Source: Bimuria novae-zelandiae CBS 107.79 (taxonomy: Eukaryota > Ascomycota > Dothideomycetes > Pleosporales > Didymosphaeriaceae). From it: a stretch of DNA of 64,000 bases. Positions 33,666 to 45,312 of this stretch are shown piece by piece. Under the pieces are notes generated by a model. The model worked only from the letters and a program-made list of their open reading frames with translations. It searched no databases and had not been told where the DNA came from. The stretch is from assembly GCA_010015655.1 (NCBI GenBank), contig ML976693.1:600244-664243 (forward strand), written 5' to 3'. The position numbers and the translations under genes are program-made. Numbering within the stretch: position 1 is the stretch's first letter; every line of letters starts with the position of its first letter.

Positions 33666-35602
33666 GTTTCGTATATTGTGGCGAATTATTAGGCAAGAAT
33701 ATCCATGGCTGTTTTGTTCTGGTCTTCCAAAGTGTGAGCCGTGTTCGATAGATAGCTCAAGTGAGTAGAAGCGGGAGAAGGGAGCGACGAACCGAGCAGA
33801 TAGTGGGAATGTGAAAGACCGGGTCGGATAGAGAGCGAAGGAAGGTGAAATCTACCAAATGACTCCTTTGCTCAGTTCCGGCCGAGCACGCAATGAGTCT
33901 GTCCTTTCCTGTGTGTGCTGTATCATCACACCCACCGATCGAGCATCACAACAGGCCTTTATTATCTGTACAATACGCCTGACACAGGCACATGTGTTAG
34001 CTTGGATCAATCATAGATCTCCACGTCTGGGTTGCTTAGAGATCGGGCTGTGTGCACATGCATGCTTTTCCACGCGTGATGCGGTTGGGCATCTCTACTA
34101 GCACCACGTACCAAGAGTATCGGATCCCGTCACCTAAAAGAGATGGACCTTAGCGGTCAATCTCTTAACATCAGGTGCATCGGAGATTCTTTTCCTTGCC
34201 GAAGGCTGTGCATGCTGTAGCTGCACATCGAACCTACCATAGGTATCCATGAATGTCAAAGACAGTGACCAGCATAGTTGAGAGCCACGACACGGCATAT
34301 ATCAGCCTCGTGCGGTAGTTATCAGGCCGTCATGCATCAAGAAGGACTATTGAACAACGCACAAGTGCGCGGCATCTGTTCATTGTTGGTGCGCCTCGTA
34401 AGTCTTGTTCAGGGTTGATGACTGACCTGTTATAAGTAGGTAAGTATGTGAATCGAGGGCAATTTGAGGATGTCAGACGGGAACAACCGAAGATAGCAAC
34501 GCCACATCTTTTCAATTGGCCAGGCCCGACTACCTAGGTAGGAAAGCAGGCGCTGCATTTGACACGCCCGACGTATCCTGGAATTAACCAAAGACCAAGA
34601 CCGACTGTTCGGAGACGGCTTTCTCGGGGCAACTGTTGGTTTGATTGCCTGCAAGATGCGTCTGCCACACGTGCGGGTACGAGCACAACGCGATTCGCTT
34701 AACATACTTCAACGCTCCGAGGCTCTCACCGGTGAGAGACAGGGATTACCGGAACCAAGGTATAAAATAAGGCGAACAAGGCTGACTTCAACGCAGTAGT
34801 TCGTATGTCATGATTGGGCACCATTGAACAAGCTTGGGATTTGAAGCGAATGCAGGAGTCCTATCATATGATTCGAGTTCGTTGATACACGCTGACATCA
34901 TCGGCACTCAGGTTTAATATGACCGGATAGGGTATCAGCTCAGCGGACCCAACATGCCGCTGGCAAGCGCGCATCTGAGGTAGGATCGTTGAGTTACATG
35001 GTAGAAGGCACGCGCATTGCATCTGTTTTTTCGCGAAATCTACAAGTTTCATAGCCACAGATATCGACGGGTACACACATCCATGGATTAGAACCAAATT
35101 AGAAGGTCGGCAGCTCGGGCCGAGCTGAACGTAGAATTAATATGACTCGCTTTCCACCATCCATAACTCCTGCAATCCGTTAACCTTTCTAAAGACAAGC
35201 AGCTTCCCCAACTTTTGTCGGTCCTAAGGACCTCCGCAAACATACCATAGGTACAACACAACACGAGCATAACACTTTTTGACACGACACGCCCTGTCCG
35301 GCACCCAGAGCTCTTCCCTCTTCCAGAGACATTCATCATGTGCGTTGCTCCCTCTTCCAGGGATATGCAGGCATCAAACAAGATGAATGTCTCTGGAAGA
35401 GGGAAGAGCTTGGGTGCCGGACAGTTTGAGAAGGTGATATTTTCTATCGCACAAGCACCTTAATAACCCTACAGGACTCGCATCGGGGATATTGACACGC
35501 CCTTTCGCTCATATGCAAGTCAGTCACTGCGTTTGCGAACTTTTTGGAGTGGTTCCGCGTCCCATGTGTTGGTCACGAACGGAATTGGGAAGGGTCTTCT
35601 TA
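33666..35602. other. Gene-poor region with a long inverted repeat
   Basis: Only short overlapping frames, none with domain character. The notable element is the inverted repeat at 35294-35424. The first 200 bp are CT-rich on the minus strand and probably form the leader of the CorA-like gene. Confidence 0.45.
35294..35424. repeat. 44-bp near-perfect inverted repeat with a 44-nt loop
   Basis: The left arm at 35294-35337 and the right arm at 35382-35424 are reverse complements over 43 positions, with a single extra G in the left arm. The arms begin ctgtccggcaccca and end agacattcatc. A transcript from either strand would fold into a long hairpin. The arms do not match any coding region in the window that I noticed. 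Confidence 0.92.
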
Positions 35603-36018
35603 CTACACCGAGGTCAGTATAAGATTCATACATCGGGTGAGTGTGATAGATGATCGTACCGAGCATGAACGTTGTCTGTACGGCAGTGCAGACTTGCCGC
35701 ACGTGCAGCATTGCCACACGTACGTGTACTTTTTCGCCTGGACTATCCTCAGCGTCTCCTCTCACTACTATGTAACACTGCACTAACCATAGTTTGTCTA
35801 GGCTCATCATCGAACGAATCGACGATCGATTCATGGTTGTGTCCGTCTCCAGGCAGCGATTGCACGCGCTCCTCGGCAGCGGTGTAGTGAAAGTTGTCAA
35901 TTTGACGAGGTTTTAATGTTGAGGTGTAACGTGGCCACGAGCCATGATCGTTGTGTCCATAACAGCTAAATTTCCCGTCCAAATCGTGCTGTAGCGCACT
36001 CCTGTCTTTGGTATGCAT
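35603..36018 (-). CDS. Small 'WQC' cysteine-motif protein, copy A (possibly degenerate)
   Basis: Exons 36018-35788 and 35737-35603, joined across a 50-nt intron (gttagt...tccag), give 121 aa. Exon 1 is polar (LQHDLDGKF, DSFDDEPRQTM). Exon 2 opens AKKYTYVWQCCTCGKSALPY and ends RSCSVRSSITLTRC. Copy B at 41878-42223 has the same intron position and a closely related exon 2 start. The shape suggests a small zinc-binding protein of the WxCxxC...C type, but most of the distal Cys/His ligands expected by comparison with copy C are missing. Function is unknown. The gene may be decaying. Confidence 0.45.
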
Positions 36019-38048
36019 TCCGTACCGCCTGCGATGCAGGAGCGACCAGATCGTCTTCAGCTTCTGCAGTCTCCGCCAACCTCAATGTCGCCAGCCGCGT
36101 ATTAAGATTCTCGCAAGTCTCCCGCTCCATTCAGGTGCCCGGATAAGTTTTGCAGGGACCTGAATAATGGCCTCGAATGCCGTTCCTCCTTCCGCTGTCT
36201 CCCAGCCAGGCCAACGACCCCCGGCCTTCTCGAGGCGGTATTTATGGGAGGCTAGACACGAACAACCGATTGCAGCGAGCGGAAGACTTCGAAAATACTG
36301 CGATGATGCTGTGTGGATGTTCCGCACTAAGTGTGTGGAATTTTAGGGCGCGGTTCGATTGTATGTGTTTTTCGGCTCTCGGTGTGCGAATCGCCAATAC
36401 AGCTGCGCGGAACGCCAGACTAAACATTGCCAGGGTTGTTAGCACGAATCATTTCAAGGGATTACCGACCTGCAGCGCCCTTAGCGATGTTGTTGAGGAC
36501 ACAATGGCAGGAGGAAAGTTTCTTACCGTAGAAGATCGTGGTCTCAGCTTACGACAGATTATTATGCAGTGGCTGCGAGCCAATGAGACATTGAATTCTA
36601 TTGTCAAAAGATCGACTATAAGAAAGATGCGCTCGATGCGGATTTCAAGGACGGAAAGGCGATGCAGTCGCAGTCTTCGATTACATGTATTTTCCTTGGT
36701 TCACGGGCCGGTGCAGCCTCTCTGTCAGGGGTTCTCTAAGCCTTGCAGATGGCCGGGGTTCCCAGTTTTCACGTGACTATGCGGCTGGATAACAAACAGT
36801 GAGCACCCTTGCAATGGGATGGACACGCTTTTTGAATGCCGGAACGTATACGCAAGCCCAATAGAAAACGGTTACTATGAAACGTTATACCACGACCTAC
36901 TAATATAATAGTACTACCATGTAATCTTCCAAGCACACGGCTCCACCATGTCCTCAAGTGGGAGTAATCGTCGCAGTATTCATACAACTTTGGGTATCGC
37001 GTGATCAATGATGATGATTATTTGATGTATGCACATTTCCAGCTGAACGGGAAATTTACCGCCCATTGAGGTGCGCTATGTGCCGTCTTCATTATCTGCT
37101 ATGAGAATTTGTCAACAGGATGCGCGGCTCAGCACAAACCAACCAAAGCGAAAACAAGATTAATACCCATAAAAGACGACACAGACAAACAAGTTTGTTT
37201 GTGGAACTTCTGTGACCAAATTTCGTCGATATCAAGCAAGCGTATCATGTAAGCTTTCTCGAACCTGTGATACTGTGGTAATAGAATCCGGTTTCTGGAA
37301 ACAAGAATACGATCCACCGCCTACTCAAAAGCTGTATGGCGAACTAGATTGGGCAAAGTGGTGGCCACAACGCAAATTGCACTGTCGCCTAACTGGTTTA
37401 TTGAACGTTAGAGACTCTATGACTTGATGAGTTTTCTTTCGCTGTTGAGATCAATTCATCTCGTGATAGAGAAATTGACAGGCGGTGTACGGCTAACACA
37501 AAGTACCATGTGATATACTTTGTGTGCCTTGTTGTATTATAGAATTGACCATGCATTACCAGTTGCTGTGTGTCGCATGATTTGTTTAGGTCGATAACGA
37601 CGATAAAAGACGCCCTATCTTGAAGGGATGGAAGGACGTAAGATAATACGGATCGGATCTATTTTGTAAATTTACGTGAAGGCACATAGAGCTACGTTAG
37701 GAACAGAAAATTTACCAAGTGGCAAGGTACCGCGCTGTAGTCCATCTGATGATTGAGTCAGTCTCTCGTTAGAAATGCATTTGCTTGAGTTACTGATATG
37801 TACGCGAAACGTACGCCTTTTCTTCTAATAGTGAGTTTTAGCAATCACAATAGAAAATAAGAGGTATCATATTCATAGGAAACTGTGACTGTGAAACGAA
37901 GCACTGAGGACACAGCTGTACGATACACAGTAAGATCAGAGTGAGCTCTCTAGCCCCGGCGAGTATGAACAAGGAAGACCACACTAAAGCTAGCGGTTGC
38001 CGGCGAGGTATTAGGTCAAGATCTTGACGAATAGAAACCTTGGTAACC

Positions 38049-38210
38049 ACGCAAACATGACATCGGGTGTGTGTACAAGTTGGGCAGGTCCGACATTGAA
38101 ACACAATGGATGGATATCCACATCCACTCTGGATTCTATCAGCATGTTTGTCTTGAGAGTTCACATGCACAACTTACGCATTGCCATACGTATTTATATC
38201 TTTTTTTCCC
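38049..38210 (-). pseudogene. WQC-family relic, copy C
   Basis: The minus strand reads KKRYKYVWQCVSCACEL, close to the exon 2 start of copies A and B, then hits stop codons. In another frame about 80 bp further on, a full zinc-type motif CPTCTHTRCHVC appears (C-x2-C-x-H-x2-C-x2-C). No acceptor site precedes the WQC segment and I find no exon 1. The best reading is a broken copy with a small insertion or frameshift. Confidence 0.45.
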
Positions 38211-38720
38211 CATTGGGAATCGAAGAGATTTGGATGACAGGAATACCTCTTGGGTCTGCCCGAATTTAAAGGAATGTAACCGTCTGGGGAAAGTAATCGC
38301 TCGCACCAACTTGCTCACAGACGTTCCCTTGTCTGCTGCAGTTGCAATAGTGGAGTCCTGTGCACGCCATTAGTATGTGTCTCCGACGGAAGTTTGTAAT
38401 TTGAATGCGAATCAGCCTCACCATGTTTCTAGCGAGCGGCCTGCGACACTGGAGCATACTGCATTTGCATGCAGCGATTTCGTTAGTGCAATATCGGTGT
38501 CGCGATCCGCTGCACAACCTGGCAGACCTGGGTAATTTCAGCACGCTGCTCCTCGAGACATCCAGCGGAGTCTCGCCGATTATCCGACAAGGCCTCGGCA
38601 ATCGTACGCATGGAAACCCTCCCAAGTAATACCAAAACCACCGCCAATACTACTCTTTCAACGCGATTAACTTGTACGTGCGTGAAAGCACGCCCGGGCG
38701 ATACCACACCACCACGACTG

Positions 38721-38750
38721 CCACGGCTTCCACGGCTTCCACGGCTTCCA
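38721..38750 (+). repeat. Three copies of a 9-bp tandem repeat
   Basis: The unit ccacggctt is repeated three times, in noncoding sequence. Confidence 0.8.
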
Positions 38751-39516
38751 ACACAATCCGCTAATCAATTCGATCGTCGCATTCGTTCGTAGAATTCGAC
38801 CGTTGCAAGAGGGTGGGGAGAAGACCGTCTTGGAGAGGCGATGGAGACAAAACCAAGCACGGCCGCCAGTGGATTTCAGGGCTGGTCTCAGCCTCCAAAT
38901 GTAGGACGGAGGGGTCTATGTGCACTATGGAAAAATCCTACCATGGTGGACAACGGCGCCTGCGATCTTTTATACCTGTGATTGTACAGTATCACAAGGT
39001 AAAGTGGCGAAAGATCAGTGGTTGCATTCTGCCCGGGCCTACTTATGTGCAGGTGACCTCGGGACCCTCGAGATCCTCTCAACTACGGACAGACAAATGT
39101 GCATTGACTCCAATCGGAGAATTTTGCTGAATGGTACACGGAACAACTGACCGTTGGTCGGAATGCCACGAAGGGCTCGGGATGTGATGGTGGAGCGGAG
39201 GCTACCTAGGTACCAGTACTGTTGTGGAGTCGTCCCTGCCCAGGCGGGTAAGGAGAGCTGCAATGTTTAAGCTACGTCAGTTGCCACTACAAAAATATTG
39301 GAATTCCAGAGAAATACCCACCCGCGCGGTGCTGCTTATCACCTAGGTACCTGTGGACGTGAGTGTGGAGTATGCATGAATATGGTGGCATGGCGCTTTC
39401 CGAGGTCCCCACTTTTGCGACCAAGCTCACTCGTCTTCGGCAGTTTCAGATTTAGCTACATGCCAGCGTCGTAGGTATCGTCATTGGTCTTGTTCCAGCA
39501 CCACCACAATACCACC

Positions 39517-40704
39517 ATGCTTGGAAGCCTTCTGCTTACCGCTCTTGCTTTAGGAGTTGCAGCACTCCAACAAGTTCCGGTGCAAGCCGAGGATACCTTG
39601 CCGAAGGACTCTGCGTCAGAGCTTCTGTACCTCCACCGCAAGCTTGTCGAAATCGAATCCATAACTGGCAACGAAGGCGACGTGGGCCAATGGCTTGCCT
39701 CTTACTTGCGCGAAAAAAACTTCACCGTGGAAACACAAGAGGTTTCCGAAAATAGGCATAATATCCTCGCATACGGCTCGAAACGCTCGACCACGATCCT
39801 CGTCTCGTCCCACATCGATACCGTACCGCCTTTCTGGCCGTATTACCATAACAAGACTTCCGACGTGATCGGTGGTCGTGGATCTGTAGATGCCAAGGGC
39901 AGCGTTGCCGCCCAGATCATCGCGGTCCAGGCGTTGAGAGAACATCTGCGCGATGACTTATCACTGCTGTTCGTTGTCGGTGAAGAGACTGGCGGTGATG
40001 GCATGCGCGCGTTCTCTTCCTGGTCTGAGCGACCCCAGCCCAATTACGAGGTTGTCATATTTGGCGAGCCGACTGAGGGAAAGCTGGTATGCGGACACAA
40101 GGGCATATTGGGCTTCACCGTGCATGTTAAGGGCAAAGCTGCGCACTCCGGCTATCCTTGGCTCGGCGTCAGCGCCAACGACGTTCTTGCTGAAGCACTC
40201 GGGAAACTGTTGGAACTACGAGAGAAGGGGCTACCGTGGTCTGAGAAATATGGGAACACCACAATGAACTTTGGAAAGATTGAAGGTGGTGTGGCCGCTA
40301 ACGTAGTCGCAGAGACTGCTTCCGCAAACATCGCTGTTCGCCTCGCAGCTGGCACGCCGAACGTCGTCAGAGGACTCATAATCAGCGCGCTCTCAGACGT
40401 GAAGGCGCGTGTAGAGAAGTTGGGCGGTGATCTCGAGATCGAGTGGGCTGGCGAGGGGTACCCGCCCGTCAACATCAATTGTGACATTGAGAATTTCGAC
40501 ACAATGACGGTCAACTATGGGACCGACGTTCCTCTCTTAGCAGGCGATCATAGGAGGTATTTATATGGGCCTGGCAGTATCTTTGTGGCGCACTCCGACC
40601 ATGAAGCGCTGAAGAAGAAAGAGCTTGAGCAGGCTGTGCTGGACTACAGACGGTTGATTGTTGAGGCTTCGAGGATGGATCACCAGACCCAACAAGAATT
40701 GTAA
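39517..40704 (+). CDS. Secreted M20 family metallopeptidase
   Basis: Single exon, 395 aa. The signal peptide (MLGSLLLTALALGVAAL) probably ends before residue 25. M20 landmarks are all present: SSHIDTVPPF with the first zinc His-x-Asp (about residue 99), GRGSVDAKGSVA with the bridging Asp, VVGEETGGDGM with the catalytic and zinc Glu pair, FGEPTEGKLVCGHKG, the dimerisation domain with KGKAAHSGYPWLG, and the late FVAHSDHEAL zinc His. The family includes extracellular carboxypeptidases and aminoacylase-like enzymes with co-catalytic zinc. The closest type is the fungal secreted M20A group. The exact substrate is undetermined. Confidence 0.9.
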   Translation: MLGSLLLTALALGVAALQQVPVQAEDTLPKDSASELLYLHRKLVEIESITGNEGDVGQWLASYLREKNFTVETQEVSENRHNILAYGSKRSTTILVSSHIDTVPPFWPYYHNKTSDVIGGRGSVDAKGSVAAQIIAVQALREHLRDDLSLLFVVGEETGGDGMRAFSSWSERPQPNYEVVIFGEPTEGKLVCGHKGILGFTVHVKGKAAHSGYPWLGVSANDVLAEALGKLLELREKGLPWSEKYGNTTMNFGKIEGGVAANVVAETASANIAVRLAAGTPNVVRGLIISALSDVKARVEKLGGDLEIEWAGEGYPPVNINCDIENFDTMTVNYGTDVPLLAGDHRRYLYGPGSIFVAHSDHEALKKKELEQAVLDYRRLIVEASRMDHQTQQEL

Positions 40705-41877
40705 ATGTCAGCCTCAACGGGAAGGCACCACACCTTGCAGTTCCAGAAATTCAGCTTCTTAATGAGATGACGAAAGCAAATACCTATGGTACATTACCTG
40801 ATTTAAGCAGCCTGAACCCGTTTCTGCACAGACTTAGATCGTGGGCCTTACGTACCTTTTGGGAACAATGACAGACTTCCGCAAGTGTATAGATATTAGA
40901 GACTTACCATGAGATCGCGAGAAATTCAATTGACTGGTTCCATCTATTTGCAAGTCCGCTCGCGACAGTCTCAAGACGGGAGCTTGTGGGTCTGGTAGTA
41001 CAAACTGGAAATGCCAAACAAGCCGCACTTCAGCGCATGCATATACTAACCTGTTGTTTTATGCTTTGTTGTTGCAACCCTCTAGATAGAATGAACTGGC
41101 TCTATTGCCATGTGAATACAGGGGAGTGGTCAGACTTGACGCATTGAACGCTCAGCCGGAGCCTACCTGTATGGTATCTATGGCGATGATCATATCACAC
41201 CTCCGCAGCGCCACATGCAGGCTGGGACTCTAAGGACTCGATTAGGACCATGATCAAGTGACTCTAGCGGAATTTCCACGCGCGTAGGAAATATCCAGCA
41301 CATAAGTTTTGAACTTCCAAGCCTGGAAATCCTCCTTTATCCAGTCCATGAAGGCTGCCTGCCCAACCTTGGAAGTGGGGTAGGTACATTTGTGCCCACC
41401 GTTAGGGTAATGTATTTATTTAGCTTTTGTACTAACGATCGCGCCGAGAAATCATCCTGGCGCATTTTACGTATACATCATGTAATTAGGTACTGTGCGC
41501 TTACGGTGATTCGATGTCAGAAGGCTATCAAGCACCCTTTCAAGCGCCCTCACAGTAACCCCAGCACTTTCAAATACTGAACACTATTATCCACCGAATG
41601 GCATCAGTCGCTCTCACACAGTGGTTTCAATTAGGCGAACAGACGAATTGTTGGGCGCTAAGGTTAAGGATCTCCTCTATGCAGACGTCCATACGCGCGC
41701 GCTAAGCAACGGCTTTTTTTTGACTGGTCTGGTATTAAAATAGTAGCATAAAAGTCACCATAAAAGAAGAGCGTAGAACCTTCACCGTCCATATACATCG
41801 ACCATACCTCGCTCAATCTTTTCTATACCAAGTTCAGCATTTCCTTTGAATTCAGTCGAGCGAAGATATTTCAAACA
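40705..41877. other. Intergenic region, nothing supported
   Basis: About 1.2 kb of mixed composition with only short frames. The last 100 bp look like a leader for the small gene at 41878. Confidence 0.45.
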
Positions 41878-42223
41878 ATGCCCGCTAGAGTTCGCAACGC
41901 TGCTGCGCAGACCCTATCCACGCCTGGTGTTGGCGTGCCACTGTCACAGCACGATTTGGTCAATAACAAGGAAGGTTCCTACGAGCCCGAGAATCCGCTT
42001 CAAGACAGATCGAGTGCTCTCCGAGAGGCATTAGTAAGTCCGGAATAAGACCAAGAGTTTGGTACATCTCCTGAAGACGAAGCAGGTCATGAGAAAAACC
42101 TATCTGTGGCAATGCTGCAATTGTGGCAAGTCCTCGATTGCGTACAGCACCAGGATTTGCCCGGTACCAATGTCCCTACCCACGCTTATGAACTATGCAC
42201 TAATATGGCGTCCAGTAAGCTGA
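41878..42223 (+). CDS. Small 'WQC' cysteine-motif protein, copy B
   Basis: Exon 1 41878-42033 (MPARVRNAAAQTLSTPG, with an SQHDLVNNKEG segment) and exon 2 42086-42223 are joined across a 52-nt intron with a consensus gtaagt donor and a gcag acceptor, giving 97 aa. Exon 2 opens VMRKTYLWQCCNCGKSSIAY and ends shortly after a single further Cys. The start context (caaacaATGCCC) is good. It matches copy A in intron position, the QHDL segment, and the WQCCxCGKS core. Expected distal ligands are incomplete in this frame. A different frame there reads THAYELCTNM, similar to THPMYESYTDL in copy A, so an old frameshift is possible. Confidence 0.5.
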
Positions 42224-42642
42224 GCCCTTCCCTCGAGTATTCGGCACGTGAAGAATGGTTTCTCCAGTTGACATAGCTGATAACTGACCCCATGGCATGT
42301 ATAGAGCCTGCGAGCGATCTCGATGCGAAGGCTGTCGCTTGACTGAAGTTAAGAAGTGAAGGCGAAGTGAAGCATGTTGTAAAGGCGATGCTGGAGAGGG
42401 TATTAACCTGAAGAGTGGGCATATCATCACAGGAGCCGGCAAGATCAAGAACCATGTCTGGATGTAAAGTGTATGCATTCGGTAAACATTACATGCACTG
42501 CATGTGCCACTAAAGCAAAAGTATATACAAGAATCCTCCACGAACTTTTCCCAGCCTCGAGCCCATCTGCCTTCAGGACATGAACGACCGAAAGTCCTCA
42601 TGCCTTCTCCGTGATCGCTGTCGCAACCACCGCGTCATCCGT
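42224..42642. other. Intergenic region downstream of WQC copy B and PL3
   Basis: Convergent 3' ends; no other feature is seen. Confidence 0.45.
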
Positions 42643-43536
42643 CTAGCAAGACTTGACGGCCGAAGCGGTGTACTTGCAGTAGTTGGAGGGGCCCTTGGAG
42701 GCGGACTTGGGCTCGCTACCGGGCTTGGTGCCCTGGAACTCCTCGCAGATGGTCTTGACGGAGGTAGCGCAGGTGCCAGTGATGGTAGCGGTTCCACCGA
42801 AGTTGGGGTTGATGCCAGCGAGGACCTTGCCGTTGTAGGCCTTGACGTTCTTGATGACAACAGAGCGGCCGACGGAGTTCTTGCAGTTACCGCAGGCACG
42901 GTAGAGCTTGCCGAAGTCCTACAGGAGCATGTTAGAGCTGTTGATGATTATGGGTAAGGATATAGGGAGTGGACTTACAACGACGGTGAAGCCGTCGACA
43001 GTGACGGTACCCTTGCCGTTGTGCTGGATGACCTTGTCGCTGGCACCCTGGGCACCTCCGCCCTTGATCAGGGCGTTTCCGTCACCCTTGAGGGTGAGAG
43101 CGTCCTCGCAGACGTCGACCCACCAGACGTTCTCGATGGTGCAGGCGCCCTTGCAGTGGACACCCTCGACCTGGTCTGCAATGAATTGTTAGCAGCTGCG
43201 TCGCCCAATATGAGAATGATGAGGGGCAGATCACATACCAGCACCAATAATGACGTTCTTCAAGGTGGCGCCGTTCTCGAGGATGAACACAGCATCGGCA
43301 TCTCCACCCTCAGCCTGGCCAGTGCACTTCTTGCCACGGCCGTAGGTCTTAAGACCACCATCGAAGGTGCCCTTGACGCTCTGGGCCTTGCTGTAGGTAA
43401 CCGAGCCCTTGGACTTGGGGACCGGGAGCGAAGCACGCTTGGTCAAGCTGAAGAACTCGTTGGGAGACTGCTGGGCAGGTCCGGCAGCGATAGGGGCCAC
43501 GAAGGCAGCGACAGCGGCGATGATGGTGAACTTCAT
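42643..43536 (-). CDS. Secreted pectate lyase, polysaccharide lyase family 3
   Basis: Three exons: 43536-43239, 43175-42979 and 42918-42643, phases exact, 256 aa. The signal peptide [19 protein letters not shown] is clear, and a KR at residues 33-34 (LTKRAS) may be a pro-peptide site. PL3 signatures run in order: [91 protein letters not shown], and [14 protein letters not shown]. The Asp/Glu-rich VDVCEDAL loop is the calcium-binding active site in this parallel beta-helix family. The enzyme cleaves polygalacturonate by beta-elimination outside the cell. Typical PL3 length is 220-260 aa. Confidence 0.93.
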
Positions 43537-45312
43537 CTTTGCGTTTGCAGATGGATTGAAACTTTGGAAAAAGTGGTAAAGTGGTTCTAGAAGAAAGTGT
43601 ACAAGAGAATGTGAGTGTTGTAGTAACGAGAGTGGGTTGCTTCAAGCAAACGAGAGACTGAAGTAGGACAGAGAATGTGAGGCTCGAGAATGAAATGTAT
43701 TTCTACTAAGGCGTCTGCCCGTCTCTTTATACGGATTCTGCTATGACTCCTGCTCCGCTCCACGATCTCACCGATAAACTCGCAACATGTTCGAAACATG
43801 CCAGACAGAGCATCCTTCCGGCGCTATACTCCTGTCAGATATCGAATCATTGGCCTTCGGAACACTAAACACCTGCAATGGTCCTGTATGTGGTATGCCG
43901 AGCCTTGGCCACAGGGGCGGGCGCGGCATGACAGCTCAAAAACAGCGCGGGATAAGATTGGCATCTTGGCGAGAAATCTTCGACATGTTTATCGCGTACG
44001 GCGAGACTCTTTGTGTCCGCCAGGGGGCATGGTGGTGTCCAACGTGTGAGGTTTTTCTCTCGCGCGCTTATTGTGCTAACCCTGCAAAGCCTTGACAGAT
44101 CCGAGATTGCAAGGGTTTGAGAAACAGCTTGCTTTGTTTCCACGAATGGGGAGACAGCGGCGGACGCTAACGCCAGGTCCCGCAAGTGAACCAGGTTTCA
44201 TGATGGTGCGCATGAGAGAGCATGTCCAATTTCTGACCCGTGGGCGGTATTGCACTGAGACCGAAATGACATCTGTGGCCAAGGCGGCCATGCCATTCTC
44301 GTTTCCTCGGTGGGACGACCCACAATACGATATTGCCCTGGCGAGAACTGGTGAGAATCGAGACATTCCAGACCACTGGGCGGGTAGAGCCTAGAGTGCA
44401 CGTGTAAGTGGAGTTATCCGAATCAACCGTGGTGTAGATGTTTTGATGATGGTCCAATTTGACGTCTTAAGCATGAGAATGCATGGCTGATTGCCCTGAA
44501 TAATTCAAGACTTGTTGACGCACCGAAAACAAATTTTCCAGGTGAAGATCTATGTTTTCTTCGGGCTTCAAACGGCGCCCCCGGGAAAATGTCACTCGGT
44601 GCACCTTCTTGACCTACTTTCGAAAGACTACTACTCGCCTCATTGATCAGTCTAACTACCCCGTTAGGTACTATCACTCGCTACTTTTTCGTATTCGTAT
44701 GGAATCTTTCACGCCTAGCCCAACTTCGATTGAAGCGGCTATCTTCCAAGCCCCGATGATACGAAAAGATAGGCGCACTCCTAAGTCGCACTCACTAGCT
44801 CTTGTAAGAAAATGATAGATAGAGGGAGATAGCTAGGGTATCTCCCTTGCAAGCCCATTTCAATTCTTCGCAGCTTTTCTCGACCAGTTGCAGACAGTTA
44901 TTGGCAAAGAAACGTAAAGAGGGTTGTTTGCAGTGATCTTGATCATCGATTACGTCCCATACAGCATAGCCGACTAGACTGCTGGGGTACCGATACGGGT
45001 GGTCGCAGCTGAGGTCCTCCTGGCATTGAGGCCAGGATCCAGGTAGGACCGATTTAGTACGTATGTCGGTCTCTCGAAACGAGGCTCATAAATGAACGCA
45101 CTAGAGCGGGATGTATATTCCTGATTAGAAACATATTTTCGTAGGCTTAGGTTGCCATGTGCAGACTGTCCTGTGTCTATGATCCACTCAAGCTAAAGTC
45201 AGGGAAATACCATCCTTTGTGTAGGACAACGAACATTCGGAGACTGTCCGTGATGATAATATCGCGAGAGACGGCGCTCACGACGCCGGCGGGTGAAGCC
45301 CAAGCACCAATA
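43537..45312. other. Intergenic region, no supported gene
   Basis: About 1.8 kb. The 250 bp next to 43536 contain a CT-rich leader for the pectate lyase and a TATA-like tttata. Overlapping ORFs on both strands at 43787-44450 show no domain. They could be relics but I cannot support them. Confidence 0.45.

Larger units (their letters stand above)
36019..39516. other. Gene-poor region with a WQC-family relic
   Basis: About 3.5 kb without a convincing intact gene. It holds WQC copy C (38049-38210) and a 9-bp tandem repeat (38721-38750). Two palindromic CCTAGG-containing boxes lie near 39205 and 39343. The other frames are short and overlapping. Confidence 0.4.

Noticed and set aside
35294..35424. 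The hairpin as a transcription terminator
   Set aside because: Fungal Pol II terminators are not long perfect stem-loops, and no gene ends here. Kept only as a repeat.
43787..44457. Overlapping ORFs on both strands (about 100 codons each)
   Set aside because: Neither strand is favoured, and no domain or signal peptide is seen. They may be relics but cannot be supported.
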